Shown: positions 28,269 to 38,223 of the stretch, piece after piece
How positions within the stretch are numbered: the stretch's first letter is position 1
Layout of the letters: every line of letters starts with the position of its first letter
From: an uncultured Craurococcus sp.
Lineage (GTDB): Bacteria; Pseudomonadota; Alphaproteobacteria; Acetobacterales; Acetobacteraceae
Assembly (NCBI GenBank): GCA_902805545.1
Contig: CADCTD010000126.1
Location: 62,001 to 126,000, forward strand
Direction of reading: 5' to 3'
DNA length: 64,000 bases
Made by a program: the position numbers and the translations under genes
The notes under the pieces: generated by a model
The model's database searches: none
Seen by the model: only the letters and a program-made list of their open reading frames with translations
Told to the model about the DNA's origin: nothing

Positions 28269-30166
28269 CCGAAGCCGACACCCTGCCCAAGCTGCTCTCC
28301 CGAAACGCCGCCGTGGCGGGGCGGGAGGTGGCGATGCGCGAGAAGCATCTCGGCATCTGGCGCAGCTTCACCTGGGCGGAGGTGGAGGCGCGGACACGGA
28401 GCTTCGCCCTCGGGCTGCGGGCGCTCGGCCTCGGCGCCGGCGATGTCGTCGGCCTGATCGGCGACAACCGCCCGGATTGGGTGATGGGCGAGGTCGCTGC
28501 GCATGCGATCGGCGCCCGCTCGCTCGGAATCTACCGCGACGCGCTGGACGATGAGGTCGCCTACCTGCTCGAGCACAGCGGCGCCGCGGCGGTGATCGCC
28601 GAGGATGAGGAGCAGGTCGACAAGCTGCTCAACCTCGAAGGCCGCGCCCCGGCGCTGCGCCACATCCTCTACATGGATCCGCGCGGCATGCGAAAGCATG
28701 CCGACCCGCGCCTGATGTCGATCGACGCGCTGGTGCGGCTCGGCGAGGCGGCGCATGCCGAGGATGGCAGCGCCTATGCCGGCATGGTCGCCGGGACCCG
28801 GGGCGAGGAGGTTGCGATCCTCTGCACCACCTCCGGCACCACCGCGCGGCCGAAGCTTGCCATGCTGCAGGGGGGAGCGCTGATCCGCCATTGCGCCTCC
28901 TATATCGGCGCCGATCCGAAGGGGCCGGAGGACGAGTATGTCTCCGTCCTGCCGCTGCCCTGGATCATGGAGCAGATCTACGTCCTCGGTTTCGGACTGC
29001 TGGCCCGGATGAAGGTGAACTTCGTCGAGGAGCCGGAAACCATGATGGCCGATTTCCGCGAGATCGGCCCGACCTTCGTCCTCTTCGCCCCGCGCCTCTG
29101 GGAGCAGATCGCGGCCGATGTCAGGGCGCGGGTGATGGATGCCTCGCCGCTGAAGCGCCGCATGTTCGAACTCGGCATGAAGCGCGGCCTGGCGGCGCTC
29201 GACCAGGGGAAGCGATCCGGCCTTGCGGATCAGCTGCTGTTCCGGGCGCTGCGCGACCGGATCGGCTTCAGCAACCTCCGCTCGGCAGCGACAGGCGGCG
29301 CGGCGCTCGGGCCGGACACATTCCGCTTCTTCCTCGCCATGGGCGTGCCGCTGCGCCAGCTCTACGGCCAGACGGAGCTGCTCGGCGCCTATACCATCCA
29401 CCGCGCTGCCGACGTGAATTTCGACACCGTCGGCGTGCCCTTCGACGAGAGCGTCGAGATCCGCATCGATCAGCCGGACCACAACGGTGTCGGCGAGATC
29501 GTCACCCGTCACCCGAACATGTTCTGCGGGTATCTCGGCCAGGGCGAGCAGGGCGATGTACGGGAAGGTTGGATGCATACCGGCGATGCCGGCTATTTCG
29601 ATGCCGCCGGCCACCTGGTCGTAATCGATCGCATCAAGGACATCGCCACCACCAGCCGCGGCGACCGCTTCAGCCCGCAATATATCGAGAACAAGCTGAA
29701 ATTCAGCCCCTATGTTGCGGAGGCCGTAGTGCTCGGGGACGGGCGGCCGCATCTGGCGGCGATGATCTGCATCCGCTTCTCCATCGTCTCCAAATGGGCG
29801 GAGCGCAACCGCATCGCCTTCACAACATATACGGACCTCTCGGCGCGCGACCAAGTGCTGGAGTTGTTGCGGGGCGAGGTCGCCCGGGTGAACGCGACCC
29901 TCCCGGAGGCGCAGCGCATCCGTGACTTCGTGCTGCTCTACAAGGAACTGGATGCGGATGACGAGGAGCTGACGCGCACCCGCAAGGTCCGCCGCGGCGT
30001 CATCAACCAGAAATATGCCGACATCATTGCCGCCCTCTATGGCGGTGAAGGGGCGATCCCGGTGGACACCACCATCGCCTTCCAGGACGGCACGCGGCAG
30101 CGCATCCGCACGACCCTGCGCGTGGTCACGATGGGTGCGCCGGCGCTGGCGCAGGCGGCGGAGTAG
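28265..30166 (+). CDS. Long-chain-type acyl-CoA ligase (AMP-forming)
   Basis: 633 aa. Activates a carboxylic acid with ATP and CoA through an acyl-adenylate. The P-loop is TTSGTTARPKLAMLQGG; the adenylate motif is LRQLYGQTELLG; MHTGDAGYFDAAGHLVVIDR leads to the hinge; the catalytic lysine is in RTRKVRRGVINQKYADI. Longer than medium-chain ligases and similar in layout to FadD15-type enzymes. Being inserted between livG and livH suggests vectorial uptake: the imported acid is activated at once. Acid chain type unknown; neighbours favour a branched or aromatic acid. Confidence 0.9.
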   Translation: MTEADTLPKLLSRNAAVAGREVAMREKHLGIWRSFTWAEVEARTRSFALGLRALGLGAGDVVGLIGDNRPDWVMGEVAAHAIGARSLGIYRDALDDEVAYLLEHSGAAAVIAEDEEQVDKLLNLEGRAPALRHILYMDPRGMRKHADPRLMSIDALVRLGEAAHAEDGSAYAGMVAGTRGEEVAILCTTSGTTARPKLAMLQGGALIRHCASYIGADPKGPEDEYVSVLPLPWIMEQIYVLGFGLLARMKVNFVEEPETMMADFREIGPTFVLFAPRLWEQIAADVRARVMDASPLKRRMFELGMKRGLAALDQGKRSGLADQLLFRALRDRIGFSNLRSAATGGAALGPDTFRFFLAMGVPLRQLYGQTELLGAYTIHRAADVNFDTVGVPFDESVEIRIDQPDHNGVGEIVTRHPNMFCGYLGQGEQGDVREGWMHTGDAGYFDAAGHLVVIDRIKDIATTSRGDRFSPQYIENKLKFSPYVAEAVVLGDGRPHLAAMICIRFSIVSKWAERNRIAFTTYTDLSARDQVLELLRGEVARVNATLPEAQRIRDFVLLYKELDADDEELTRTRKVRRGVINQKYADIIAALYGGEGAIPVDTTIAFQDGTRQRIRTTLRVVTMGAPALAQAAE

Positions 30167-30170
30167 GGCG

Positions 30171-31064
30171 ATGGACTGGACGCTGCTGCTGCAACTGACG
30201 CTCAATGGCCTCATCGTCGGCGCGCTCTACGGCGTCGTCGCCATGAGCTTCGTGCTGATTTACAAGGCGAGCCAGGTGGTGAACTTTGCCCAGGGCGAGT
30301 TCCTGCTGGTCGGCGCCTGGGTCTGCTGGTGGCTGTTGACGGAATGGCAGCTGCCCTTCTGGGCCGGCTTCCTCGTCACCCTCGCCTTCATGACGCTGTT
30401 CGGCGTGATCCTGCAGGTGGTGGTGCTGCGGCCGCTGATCGGCGAGCCGGTTATCAGCGTCATCATGGCGACGATCGGCCTCGGCATTTTCTTCCAGGCG
30501 CTGATGAAGTGGATCTTCGGCGTCTTCGCCAAGCCCTTCCCGCCGATCTTCAGCACCGAGCGCGTCAACCTGCTCGGGCTCGAGGTGCAGACGGCTTATC
30601 TGATGTCGCTCGGCATCTCCGTGCTGATCATGGCGGGCTTCGCCTGGTTCTTCACCGCCTCGAAGCATGGCCTGGCGATGCGGGCGACGGCCTTCGACCA
30701 GCAGGTGGCGCAGTCCCTCGGCATCTCCGTGCCGAAGGTCTTCGCCATGTCCTGGGCGATCTCGGCAGTGGTCTCGGCGGTTGCCGGCGTGGTGGTGGGG
30801 GTGGTGAACGGCGTCTCCTCGGCCTTGTCGTTCTATGGCATCAAGGTCTTCCCCGCCGTTATCCTCGGCGGGCTCGACAGCGTCATCGGTGCGGTGCTCG
30901 GTGGGCTGATCATCGGCGTCTTGGAGAACTGGGCGCAGTATCTCGATGCCGGCTGGTTGAACTGGGGCAACATGGTGACCATCGCGCCCTTCTACGCCCT
31001 TGTCATCATCCTGCTGATCAAGCCCTACGGGCTGTTCGGCACCAAGAACATCGAGCGCGTCTGA
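30171..31064 (+). CDS. LivH-type ABC permease (system 2)
   Basis: 297 aa, about 8 membrane helices. The LivH signature is LNGLIVGALYGVVAMSFVLI then YKASQVVNFAQGEFLLVGAW; later GLAMRATAFDQQVAQSLGIS and VFPAVILGGLDSVIGAVLGG. The ATG at 30171 is 4 bases past the ligase stop, and the stop shares a base with the livM start. It forms the import channel with LivM. Confidence 0.93.
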   Translation: MDWTLLLQLTLNGLIVGALYGVVAMSFVLIYKASQVVNFAQGEFLLVGAWVCWWLLTEWQLPFWAGFLVTLAFMTLFGVILQVVVLRPLIGEPVISVIMATIGLGIFFQALMKWIFGVFAKPFPPIFSTERVNLLGLEVQTAYLMSLGISVLIMAGFAWFFTASKHGLAMRATAFDQQVAQSLGISVPKVFAMSWAISAVVSAVAGVVVGVVNGVSSALSFYGIKVFPAVILGGLDSVIGAVLGGLIIGVLENWAQYLDAGWLNWGNMVTIAPFYALVIILLIKPYGLFGTKNIERV

Positions 31065-32128
31065 TGGACCTCGCACCGGCCGGCGAATACCGCGCCAGCT
31101 ACCGGGAAGACATGACGATCTTCCCGACGCGGAACAGCCGCATCGCGGTGCTGCTCGGCGTCGCACTCGCCTGCGCCCTGCCCTTGGTGCTCGGCCGATA
31201 CGAGCTCGGGTTGCTGATCAATATCGGGATGCTCGGCATCGCGGCACTCGGCCTCAACATCCTGGTCGGCTTCACCGGGCAAATCAGCATCGGCCACGCT
31301 GCTTTCTTTGGCTTCGGCGCCTTCGCCTCCGCCTGGCTGCATGAGCGCTGGCACATCCCGGTCGCGCTCTGCATCCCTATCGCGGGAGTGATGACGGCGG
31401 TCGTCGGCCTCGTCTTCGGGGCGCCGGCGGGGCGGCTGAAGGGGCTCTACCTTGCGATCGCGACCCTCGCGGCGCAGTTCATCCTCGAGGACTTCTTCGC
31501 CCGCGCCCAATGGTTCACCGGCGGCGTCGCCGGCCGCATCACGGAGCCCTTCACGCTCGGCAGCTGGGTGGCGGATCGGGAGGAAAGCTACTTCTACGTC
31601 GTGCTTGCCTATGTGATCGTGATGTATCTCGGCGCCGCCAACCTGATCCGCACGCGGGACGGACGGGCGCTGGTGGCGGTGCGGGACCATTACCTCAGCG
31701 CGGAGGTGATGGGCATCAACCTCGCCTATTACCGCACGCTCTCCTTCGGCATCGCCTCCTTCTATGCCGGCATCGGCGGCGCGCTCTACGCCCACTACCT
31801 GCTCTTCGTCAGCGTCGAGGCCTTCAACATCCTCTTCTCGATCCAATTCCTCGGAATGGTGATCATCGGCGGTCTGGGCAGCGTGATGGGGAGCTTGATG
31901 GGGGCGGCCTTCATGGTGCTGCTGCCGGAGGTGGTGCAGGCCGGGGCGGATGCCTTGTCGGGCAGCGCGATCGACCGGGCGCTCAAGCTCGGCGCCTCGA
32001 TCTCCTTCCTGCGGGAGATGGCGGTCGGCGCTGCGATCATTCTCTTCCTGATCTTCGAGCCGGACGGCCTCGCGCATCGCTGGCGGCTGATCAAGGCCTA
32101 CTGGAAGCTCTATCCGTATTCGCATTGA
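31064..32128 (+). CDS. LivM-type ABC permease (system 2)
   Basis: 354 aa. A polar N-terminal leader of about 30 residues precedes about 9 membrane helices. LivM signatures are LNILVGFTGQISIGHAAFFG, GRLKGLYLAIATLAAQFILE and MVIIGGLGSVMGSLMGAAFM. Coupled to livH (TGATG). Followed 14 bases later by the receptor gene. Confidence 0.93.
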   Translation: MDLAPAGEYRASYREDMTIFPTRNSRIAVLLGVALACALPLVLGRYELGLLINIGMLGIAALGLNILVGFTGQISIGHAAFFGFGAFASAWLHERWHIPVALCIPIAGVMTAVVGLVFGAPAGRLKGLYLAIATLAAQFILEDFFARAQWFTGGVAGRITEPFTLGSWVADREESYFYVVLAYVIVMYLGAANLIRTRDGRALVAVRDHYLSAEVMGINLAYYRTLSFGIASFYAGIGGALYAHYLLFVSVEAFNILFSIQFLGMVIIGGLGSVMGSLMGAAFMVLLPEVVQAGADALSGSAIDRALKLGASISFLREMAVGAAIILFLIFEPDGLAHRWRLIKAYWKLYPYSH

Positions 32129-32142
32129 TGGGGAGGACAAGA

Positions 32143-33429
32143 ATGACAATGAAGACAACGATCCTTGGCATGGCCGCGGCGATGGCGCTGGCCCTGCCGG
32201 TGGGGGCGCAGCCGGTCCCGGTCGGGCATCTGATGGATCTGTCCGGCGCCACCAGCGATGTCGGCACGCCCTTCGCGCAAGGCGTCAACGACACCTGGGC
32301 CTGGATCAACCGCACCCGCAACGGCGTCGCCGGGCGGCAAGTGAATGTGCTCGCCTTCGACTATGGCTACCAGGCGCCGCGCGCCGTCAGCCAGTACCAG
32401 GCCTGGAGCCGCGACCGCGTCGTCGCCATCAATGGCTGGGGCACGGCGGATACCGAGGCACTGGTACGCTTCGTCACGCGCGACCGGGTCCCCTATGTCT
32501 CGGGGTCCTACTCCGCCGCACTGACCGATGCCGGCGGCAAGTCCGGCCGACAGGGCGTCGAGCCGGCTCCCTACAACTTCTTCTATGGCCCGTCCTATTC
32601 GGACTCGCTGCGCGCGATGCTGATCTGGGCGGCGGAGGACTGGAAGGCGCGGGGCGGCCAGGGCAAGCCGAAATATGTCCATATGGGCGGCAACCACCCC
32701 TATCCGAATTCACCGAAGGCGGCGGGTGAGACGCTTGCGGCCGAGCTCGGCTTCGAGGTGCTGCCGGCAATCGTCTTCGCCCTGACGCCGGGCGACTACA
32801 CCGCGCAGTGCCTTACGCTGAAGCAGCAGGGCGGCAACTACGCCTATCTCGGCAATACCGCAGGCTCCAACATCTCCGTCCTGCGCGCCTGCCAGGCGGC
32901 GGGCGTGAATGTGCAGTTCCTCGGCAATGTCTGGGGGATGGACGAAAATGCGATGAAGGCTGCGGGCACGGCGGCGAATGGCGTCGTCTTCCCGGTGCGC
33001 ACAGCTGCGGTCTGGGGCCAGCAGGCGCCGGGCATGGCGAATGTCCAGGCAATCAGCCGTGGCTCCGACCAGGCGGGCAATGCCTATCGCCCCGTGCACT
33101 ACCTCGCCGGCATCTGTAGCGCGATGCTGCTGGCGGAAGCGATGGACACCGCCGCCGCGAACGGCGGGCAGGTGACGGGCGAGCGGATCCGCGACGGCTT
33201 CTATGCGCGGCAGAACTGGGTGCCGAACGGCTTCGACGGTGTCTGCGCACCCTCCAGCTTCACCCCGGCCGATCATCGCGGGCAGCTCACCGTCTCGCTC
33301 TACCGCGCCCGCGTCACCGGCGACACGAGCCAGGGCAGCGTCGGCGACCTGATGCAGAACGGCACGATGCGGCTCGAGACGGTGAAGACAGTGGCGCTCG
33401 ACCGTCGCGCCGACTGGCTGGGCTGGTAG
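32143..33429 (+). CDS. Liv-type ABC substrate-binding protein (system 2)
   Basis: 428 aa periplasmic receptor. Signal peptide MTMKTTILGMAAAMALALPV (then GAQP), then VPVGHLMDLSGATSDVGTPF and the Asn/Gly-rich family core (INGWGTADTEALVRFVTRDR, GGNYAYLGNTAGSNISVLRA). The ATG at 32143 follows GGGAGG at 32131-32136. It is longer than amino-acid receptors such as LivJ and resembles the branch found with acyl-CoA ligases and PaaK-like genes, for which aromatic or short branched acids have been proposed. Confidence 0.91.
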   Translation: MTMKTTILGMAAAMALALPVGAQPVPVGHLMDLSGATSDVGTPFAQGVNDTWAWINRTRNGVAGRQVNVLAFDYGYQAPRAVSQYQAWSRDRVVAINGWGTADTEALVRFVTRDRVPYVSGSYSAALTDAGGKSGRQGVEPAPYNFFYGPSYSDSLRAMLIWAAEDWKARGGQGKPKYVHMGGNHPYPNSPKAAGETLAAELGFEVLPAIVFALTPGDYTAQCLTLKQQGGNYAYLGNTAGSNISVLRACQAAGVNVQFLGNVWGMDENAMKAAGTAANGVVFPVRTAAVWGQQAPGMANVQAISRGSDQAGNAYRPVHYLAGICSAMLLAEAMDTAAANGGQVTGERIRDGFYARQNWVPNGFDGVCAPSSFTPADHRGQLTVSLYRARVTGDTSQGSVGDLMQNGTMRLETVKTVALDRRADWLGW

Positions 33430-33435
33430 CCTGCC

Positions 33436-34233
33436 ATGGAGGCCGCGCCGCTGCTCGAGGTGAACAATATCGAGGTCGTCTACAACGACGTCATCCTCGT
33501 CCTGCGCGGCCTCTCGCTGAAGGTGCCGCAGGGCAAGATCGTTGCCCTGCTCGGTGCCAACGGCGCCGGCAAGTCGACCACGCTGAAGGCGATCTCCGGC
33601 CTCCTCAAGACCGAGGAGGGCGAGGTCACCCGCGGCGAGATCCGCTTCGCCGGCGAGCGGATCGATGGTGTCGACCCGCACATGATCGTACGGCGCGGCA
33701 TCTTCCAGGTGATGGAAGGGCGCCGCATCGTCGCCGACATGACCTGCCTCGAGAATCTCCGCCTCGGCGCCTTCACCCGCAGCGACAACCAGGTGAAGCC
33801 GGATATCGACCGGGTCTACGGGTATTTCCCGCGGCTGCGGGAGCGGACGGGCCTTGCCGGCTATCTCTCCGGCGGCGAGCAGCAGATGCTCGCCATCGGC
33901 CGTGCCCTGATGGCGCGGCCGAAGCTGATCCTGATGGACGAACCCTCCATGGGCCTCTCGCCGCTCTTGGTAAAGGAGGTCTTCGGCATCATCCGCCGGC
34001 TGAACGAGGAGCTCGGCATCACCATTCTGTTGGTGGAGCAGAATGCGCGCATGGCGCTCTCCATCGCCAGCTATGCCTATGTGATGGAGCAAGGCAAGGT
34101 TGTGCTGGACGGGACTGCGGAGGCGCTGGCGAGCAATGAGGATGTGAAGGAATTCTACCTCGGCGGCCACGGCGCGGAACGCAAGAGCTTCAAAAACCTC
34201 AAGAGCTACAAGCGGAGGAAGCGGTGGCTCTAG
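33436..34233 (+). CDS. LivF-type ABC transporter ATPase (system 2)
   Basis: 265 aa. Walker A GANGAGKSTTLKAISGLLKT, signature LSGGEQQMLAIGRALMARPK, Walker B LILMDEPSMGLSP. It has a 25-residue basic C-terminal tail (KSFKNLKSYKRRKRW) beyond the normal LivF end, which also encodes the ribosome-binding site of the next gene. Overlaps the PaaK-like gene by 10 bases. Confidence 0.93.
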   Translation: MEAAPLLEVNNIEVVYNDVILVLRGLSLKVPQGKIVALLGANGAGKSTTLKAISGLLKTEEGEVTRGEIRFAGERIDGVDPHMIVRRGIFQVMEGRRIVADMTCLENLRLGAFTRSDNQVKPDIDRVYGYFPRLRERTGLAGYLSGGEQQMLAIGRALMARPKLILMDEPSMGLSPLLVKEVFGIIRRLNEELGITILLVEQNARMALSIASYAYVMEQGKVVLDGTAEALASNEDVKEFYLGGHGAERKSFKNLKSYKRRKRWL

Positions 34234-35429
34234 CGGAACATTTCGACGCGTTCGAGACCCGCAGCGCGGATGAGCGGGAGGCAGCACAGGCAGCGGCGCT
34301 GGCGAAGCAGATTGCCCAGGCGCGTGCCCATGCGCCCCATTACGCTGCCTTGCCGGACGGGCCGCTCGCCAGCCTGCCGGTGACGCGCAAGTCCGACCTG
34401 CTGGCGCAACAGTCGGCGAGCCCGCCCTTCGGCGGCGTGGTGGCGACGCCTGCCGGCCAGCTCGCCCGCGTCTTTGCCTCGCCCGGGCCGATCTACGAGC
34501 CGGAAGCCGCGGTGCCTGACTACTGGCGCTACGCGCGGGCGTTGCATGCGACCGGGCTGCGTACCGGCGAGCTGCTGCACAACTGCTTCGCCTACCATTT
34601 CACCCCGGCCGGCAGCATGCTGGAAAGCGGCGCGCGGGCGCTGGGCTGCCCGGTCTTTCCGGCCGGTACGGGCAATACCGAGTTGCAGGCACAGGCTGCC
34701 GCGCAGCTTCGTCCGCGCTGCTACAGCGGCACGCCGGATTTCCTCAAGACGATCCTGGAAAGGGGCGATGCGCTCGGGCTCGATCTCTCCTCCCTCAAGC
34801 TTGGGCATGTGACGGGCGGCGCCTACCTGCCGAGCCTGCGCGCCTGGTATGCGGAGCGCGGGCTCACCGTGCTGCAGAGCTACGGCACCGCCGATCTCGG
34901 CCTCGTCGCCTATGAGAGTTCGGCGCGAGAAGGGCTCATCCTGGACGAGGGCGTAATCCTCGAGATCGTGCGACCCGGCACGGGCGATCCCGTTCCGGAT
35001 GGCGAAGTCGGCGAGGTCGTCGTCACGACGCTCAACCCGCACCATCCGCTGATCCGCTTCGCCACCGGCGATCTCTCGGCCATCCTGCCGGGCCAGTCGC
35101 CCTGCGGCCGGACCAATCGGCGCATTCGCGGCTGGATGGGCCGGGCCGATCAAGCGGCGAAGGTCCGTGGCATGTTCGTGCGGCCGGAGCAGGTTGCCGC
35201 CGCGCTCCTTGCGGTGCCGGGCGTCGGCAGGGCGCGGCTCATCGTCTCGCTGGAGGGGGAGCGGGACGTCATGCTGCTGCGTGCCGAGGCGCCGGTCGAT
35301 GCCGCCGTCGCACTTTCGGAAGCCCTGCAGGCTGCGACCAAGCTGCGTGGGCAGGTCGAGTGCGTGCCGCCCGGATCGTTGCCGAATGACGGCAAGGTCA
35401 TTGACGACACGCGGCCGGTGCCGGGCTGA
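34224..35429 (+). CDS. PaaK-like (phenylacetate-CoA ligase family) protein
   Basis: 401 aa, GTG start with AGCGGAGGAAG upstream inside livF. Overall it matches PaaK-like adenylate-forming enzymes: LQSYGTADLGLVAYE corresponds to the adenylate motif, HPLIRFATGDLSAILPG and RIRGWMGRADQAAKVRGMFV to the C-terminal hinge. The usual Ser/Thr/Gly-rich P-loop (SSGTTG-type) is absent; that region reads RVFASPGPIYEPEA, as in a separate branch of the family. The end is NDGKVIDDTRPVPG. Whether it is an active ligase or an accessory protein is uncertain. It shares one base with the next gene. Confidence 0.78.
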   Translation: MALAEHFDAFETRSADEREAAQAAALAKQIAQARAHAPHYAALPDGPLASLPVTRKSDLLAQQSASPPFGGVVATPAGQLARVFASPGPIYEPEAAVPDYWRYARALHATGLRTGELLHNCFAYHFTPAGSMLESGARALGCPVFPAGTGNTELQAQAAAQLRPRCYSGTPDFLKTILERGDALGLDLSSLKLGHVTGGAYLPSLRAWYAERGLTVLQSYGTADLGLVAYESSAREGLILDEGVILEIVRPGTGDPVPDGEVGEVVVTTLNPHHPLIRFATGDLSAILPGQSPCGRTNRRIRGWMGRADQAAKVRGMFVRPEQVAAALLAVPGVGRARLIVSLEGERDVMLLRAEAPVDAAVALSEALQAATKLRGQVECVPPGSLPNDGKVIDDTRPVPG

Positions 35430-37048
35430 TGCTGCCGCAGGGCGACAGCTACGAGGCCATCCGCCGCGCCTTCCGCTGGCAGGTCCCGGAGCGCTTCAAC
35501 ATCGCCACGGCCTGCTGCGACCGCTGGGCGGATGGCAGCGGACGCCTGGCGCTGCTGCACCTCCGCACCGATGGCGGCGCGGAGCGCATCAGCTTCGACA
35601 GGTTGAAGGCCGAGAGCAACCGCCTTGCCAACGTCCTCGCCGCGCACGGCGTCCGCGCTGGTGACCGTGTCGGCGTGCTGCTGCCTCAGGTGCCGGAGGC
35701 GGCTATCGCGCATCTCGCCGCCTACAAGCTCGGTGCCATTGCCGTCCCGCTCTTCCAGCTCTTCCAGGAACAGGCGCTGGAATACCGGCTGCGCGATTGC
35801 GGCGCCGTGGCGCTGGTGACCGATGCGGTCGGGCTGGCCAAGCTGCCGGGCCTCGACCTGCCGGACCTGCGCCTCGTGCTGAACGCCGATGGGGCAGGGC
35901 AGGGGGCACGCGACCTGCCGTTTGAGATGGCGCGGGCGAGCGATGCCTTCACGCCCTGCGATACGGCTGCGGCGGATCCGGCCATCATCATCTACACCTC
36001 CGGCACGACGGGCGCGCCGAAGGGGGCGTTGCACGCGCATCGCGTGCTGCTCGGGCACCTGCCGGGTGTCGAGATGCCGCAGGATCTTTTCCCGCAGCCC
36101 GGAGACCTGTTCTGGACGCCGGCCGACTGGGCCTGGGTCGGCGGTCTATTCGATGTGCTGCTGCCAAGCCTCTACCATGGCGTGCCGGTGCTCGCGCATC
36201 GCATGGCGAAGTTCGATCCCGAATTCGCCTTTCGCCTGATGGCCGAGCATGGTGTGCGCAACACTTTCCTGCCGCCGACTGCACTGAAGATGCTGCGCCT
36301 GGTGCCGAACCCGGCGCGCTTCGGCGCCCGGCCCCGCAGCATCGGCAGCGGCGGCGAGACGCTCGGCGCGGAGCTTCTGGATTGGGGCCGGGCCACCTTC
36401 GGCTGCACGATCAACGAGTTCTACGGGCAGACCGAGTGCAATCTCGTCGTGTCCTCCTGCGGCGCGCTGATGCCGCCGCGACCGGGCTGGATGGGCCGGG
36501 CCGTGCCGGGCCATGAGGTTGCCGTGGTGGATGCCGAGGGCCGCGTGCTGCCGCCCGGCGAGCAGGGCACGATCGCCATCCGCCGCCCAGATCCGGTGAT
36601 GTTCCTCGGCTATTGGAACAAGCCGGAGGCGACCGCCGCCAAATTCGTCGGCGACTGGCTGCTCACCGGCGACCAGGGCGAGCAGGACGAGGAGGGCTGG
36701 TTCCGCTTCGTCGGACGCGATGACGACGTCATCACCTCCGCTGGCTATCGCATCGGCCCAGGCGAGATCGAGGATTGCCTCGCCGCCCATCCTGCCGTTG
36801 CGATGGCCGCCGTCATCGGCCTGCCGGATCCGCTGCGCACCGAGGCCGTCACCGCCATCGTCGTGCCCGCGCCGGGCGTCACGGTGGATGATGCGCTGGG
36901 CCGCAGCCTGCAGGACCATGTAAAGACGCGGCTCGCCGCGCATGTCTATCCACGCCTGGTGCATTTCACCGATGCGCTGCCGCTGACCGCCACCGGCAAG
37001 GTGATGCGCGGCGAGCTGCGGCGCCGCTATTCCAAGGGAGAGGGCTGA
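35429..37048 (+). CDS. Acyl-CoA synthetase (acetyl-CoA synthetase-like, AMP-forming)
   Basis: 539 aa. P-loop [20 protein letters not shown], adenylate motif [16 protein letters not shown], hinge [20 protein letters not shown] then [17 protein letters not shown], and catalytic lysine in [16 protein letters not shown]. It resembles medium/short-chain acyl-CoA synthetases. It directly precedes isovaleryl-CoA dehydrogenase with a one-base overlap, which makes isovalerate or a related branched acid the most natural substrate (inference). Confidence 0.9.
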   Translation: MLPQGDSYEAIRRAFRWQVPERFNIATACCDRWADGSGRLALLHLRTDGGAERISFDRLKAESNRLANVLAAHGVRAGDRVGVLLPQVPEAAIAHLAAYKLGAIAVPLFQLFQEQALEYRLRDCGAVALVTDAVGLAKLPGLDLPDLRLVLNADGAGQGARDLPFEMARASDAFTPCDTAAADPAIIIYTSGTTGAPKGALHAHRVLLGHLPGVEMPQDLFPQPGDLFWTPADWAWVGGLFDVLLPSLYHGVPVLAHRMAKFDPEFAFRLMAEHGVRNTFLPPTALKMLRLVPNPARFGARPRSIGSGGETLGAELLDWGRATFGCTINEFYGQTECNLVVSSCGALMPPRPGWMGRAVPGHEVAVVDAEGRVLPPGEQGTIAIRRPDPVMFLGYWNKPEATAAKFVGDWLLTGDQGEQDEEGWFRFVGRDDDVITSAGYRIGPGEIEDCLAAHPAVAMAAVIGLPDPLRTEAVTAIVVPAPGVTVDDALGRSLQDHVKTRLAAHVYPRLVHFTDALPLTATGKVMRGELRRRYSKGEG

Positions 37049-38223
37049 TGCCCGGCAATGTCACCATCCCGAGCCTCGACCACGGGCTCGGCGAGGAGAT
37101 CGATGCGTTGCGTGACAGCGTGCGCGGCTTCGCCGAGGCCCGCATCGCGCCGATCGCGGCCGAGATCGACCGCACCGATGAGTTCCCCCGCCATCTCTGG
37201 CCGGAGATGGGCGCGCTCGGCCTGCACGGCATCACCGTCGACGAGGAGCATGGCGGCGCGAACATGGGCTATCTCGCCCATTGCGTGGCGATGGAGGAGG
37301 TGAGCCGCGCCAGCGCCTCAGTCGGGTTGTCCTACGGCGCGCATTCCAACCTCTGCGTCAACCAGATCGCCCGCAACGGTAATGAGGAGCAGAAGCGGCG
37401 GTACCTGCCGAAGCTCATCGATGGCGAGCATCTGGGCGCGCTGGCGATGAGCGAGCCGGGCGCCGGCTCCGATGTCGTCTCCATGCGGCTGCGCGCCGAC
37501 AAGCGCGGCGACCGCTATGTGCTGAACGGCACCAAGCTCTGGATCACCAACGCGCATTATGCCGAGACGCTGGTGGTCTATGCCAAGACCGATCCCGAGG
37601 CCGGGCCGCGCGGCATCACCGCCTTCCTGATCGAGAAGGGATTCAAGGGGTTCCGCCCCGCACAGAAGCTCGACAAGCTCGGCATGCGCGGCTCGCCGAC
37701 CTCGGAGCTGGTTTTCGAGGATTGCGAGGTGCCGGAGGAGAATGTCCTCGGCCGGGTGAACGAGGGCGTGCGGGTGCTGATGTCAGGGCTCGACTATGAG
37801 CGTGCGGTGCTTGCGGCGGGGCCCCTCGGCATCATGCAGGCGGCGCTCGACGTCGTCGTACCCTATATCCATGAGCGGAAGCAGTTCGGCCAGCCGATCG
37901 GCGAGTTTCAGCTCATCCAGGGCAAGGTCGCAGACATGTACACGGCGCTGAATGCCTGCCGTGCCTATGTCTATGCCGTCGCCCGCTCCTGCGACCGCGG
38001 CCAGACCACGCGGAAGGATGCGGCCGGTGCCATCCTCTATGCGGCGGAGGCGGCGACGCGCATCGCCCTCGACGCGATCCAGATCCTCGGCGGCATGGGC
38101 TACATCAACGAGACGCCGACCGGGCGGCTGCTGCGCGACGCGAAGCTCTACGAGATCGGCGCCGGCACCAGCGAGATCCGGCGCATGCTGATCGGCCGCG
38201 AACTCTTCCGCGAGACGGCATGA
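37048..38223 (+). CDS. ivd: Isovaleryl-CoA dehydrogenase
   Basis: 391 aa. Oxidises isovaleryl-CoA to 3-methylcrotonyl-CoA in leucine breakdown, passing electrons to ETF. Segments [40 protein letters not shown] and [20 protein letters not shown] are diagnostic. The last holds the catalytic glutamate (about E251) at the site specific to isovaleryl-CoA dehydrogenases. The C-terminus [17 protein letters not shown] is normal. Overlaps the acyl-CoA synthetase and mccB, so translation is coupled across the unit. Confidence 0.93.
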   Translation: MPGNVTIPSLDHGLGEEIDALRDSVRGFAEARIAPIAAEIDRTDEFPRHLWPEMGALGLHGITVDEEHGGANMGYLAHCVAMEEVSRASASVGLSYGAHSNLCVNQIARNGNEEQKRRYLPKLIDGEHLGALAMSEPGAGSDVVSMRLRADKRGDRYVLNGTKLWITNAHYAETLVVYAKTDPEAGPRGITAFLIEKGFKGFRPAQKLDKLGMRGSPTSELVFEDCEVPEENVLGRVNEGVRVLMSGLDYERAVLAAGPLGIMQAALDVVVPYIHERKQFGQPIGEFQLIQGKVADMYTALNACRAYVYAVARSCDRGQTTRKDAAGAILYAAEAATRIALDAIQILGGMGYINETPTGRLLRDAKLYEIGAGTSEIRRMLIGRELFRETA

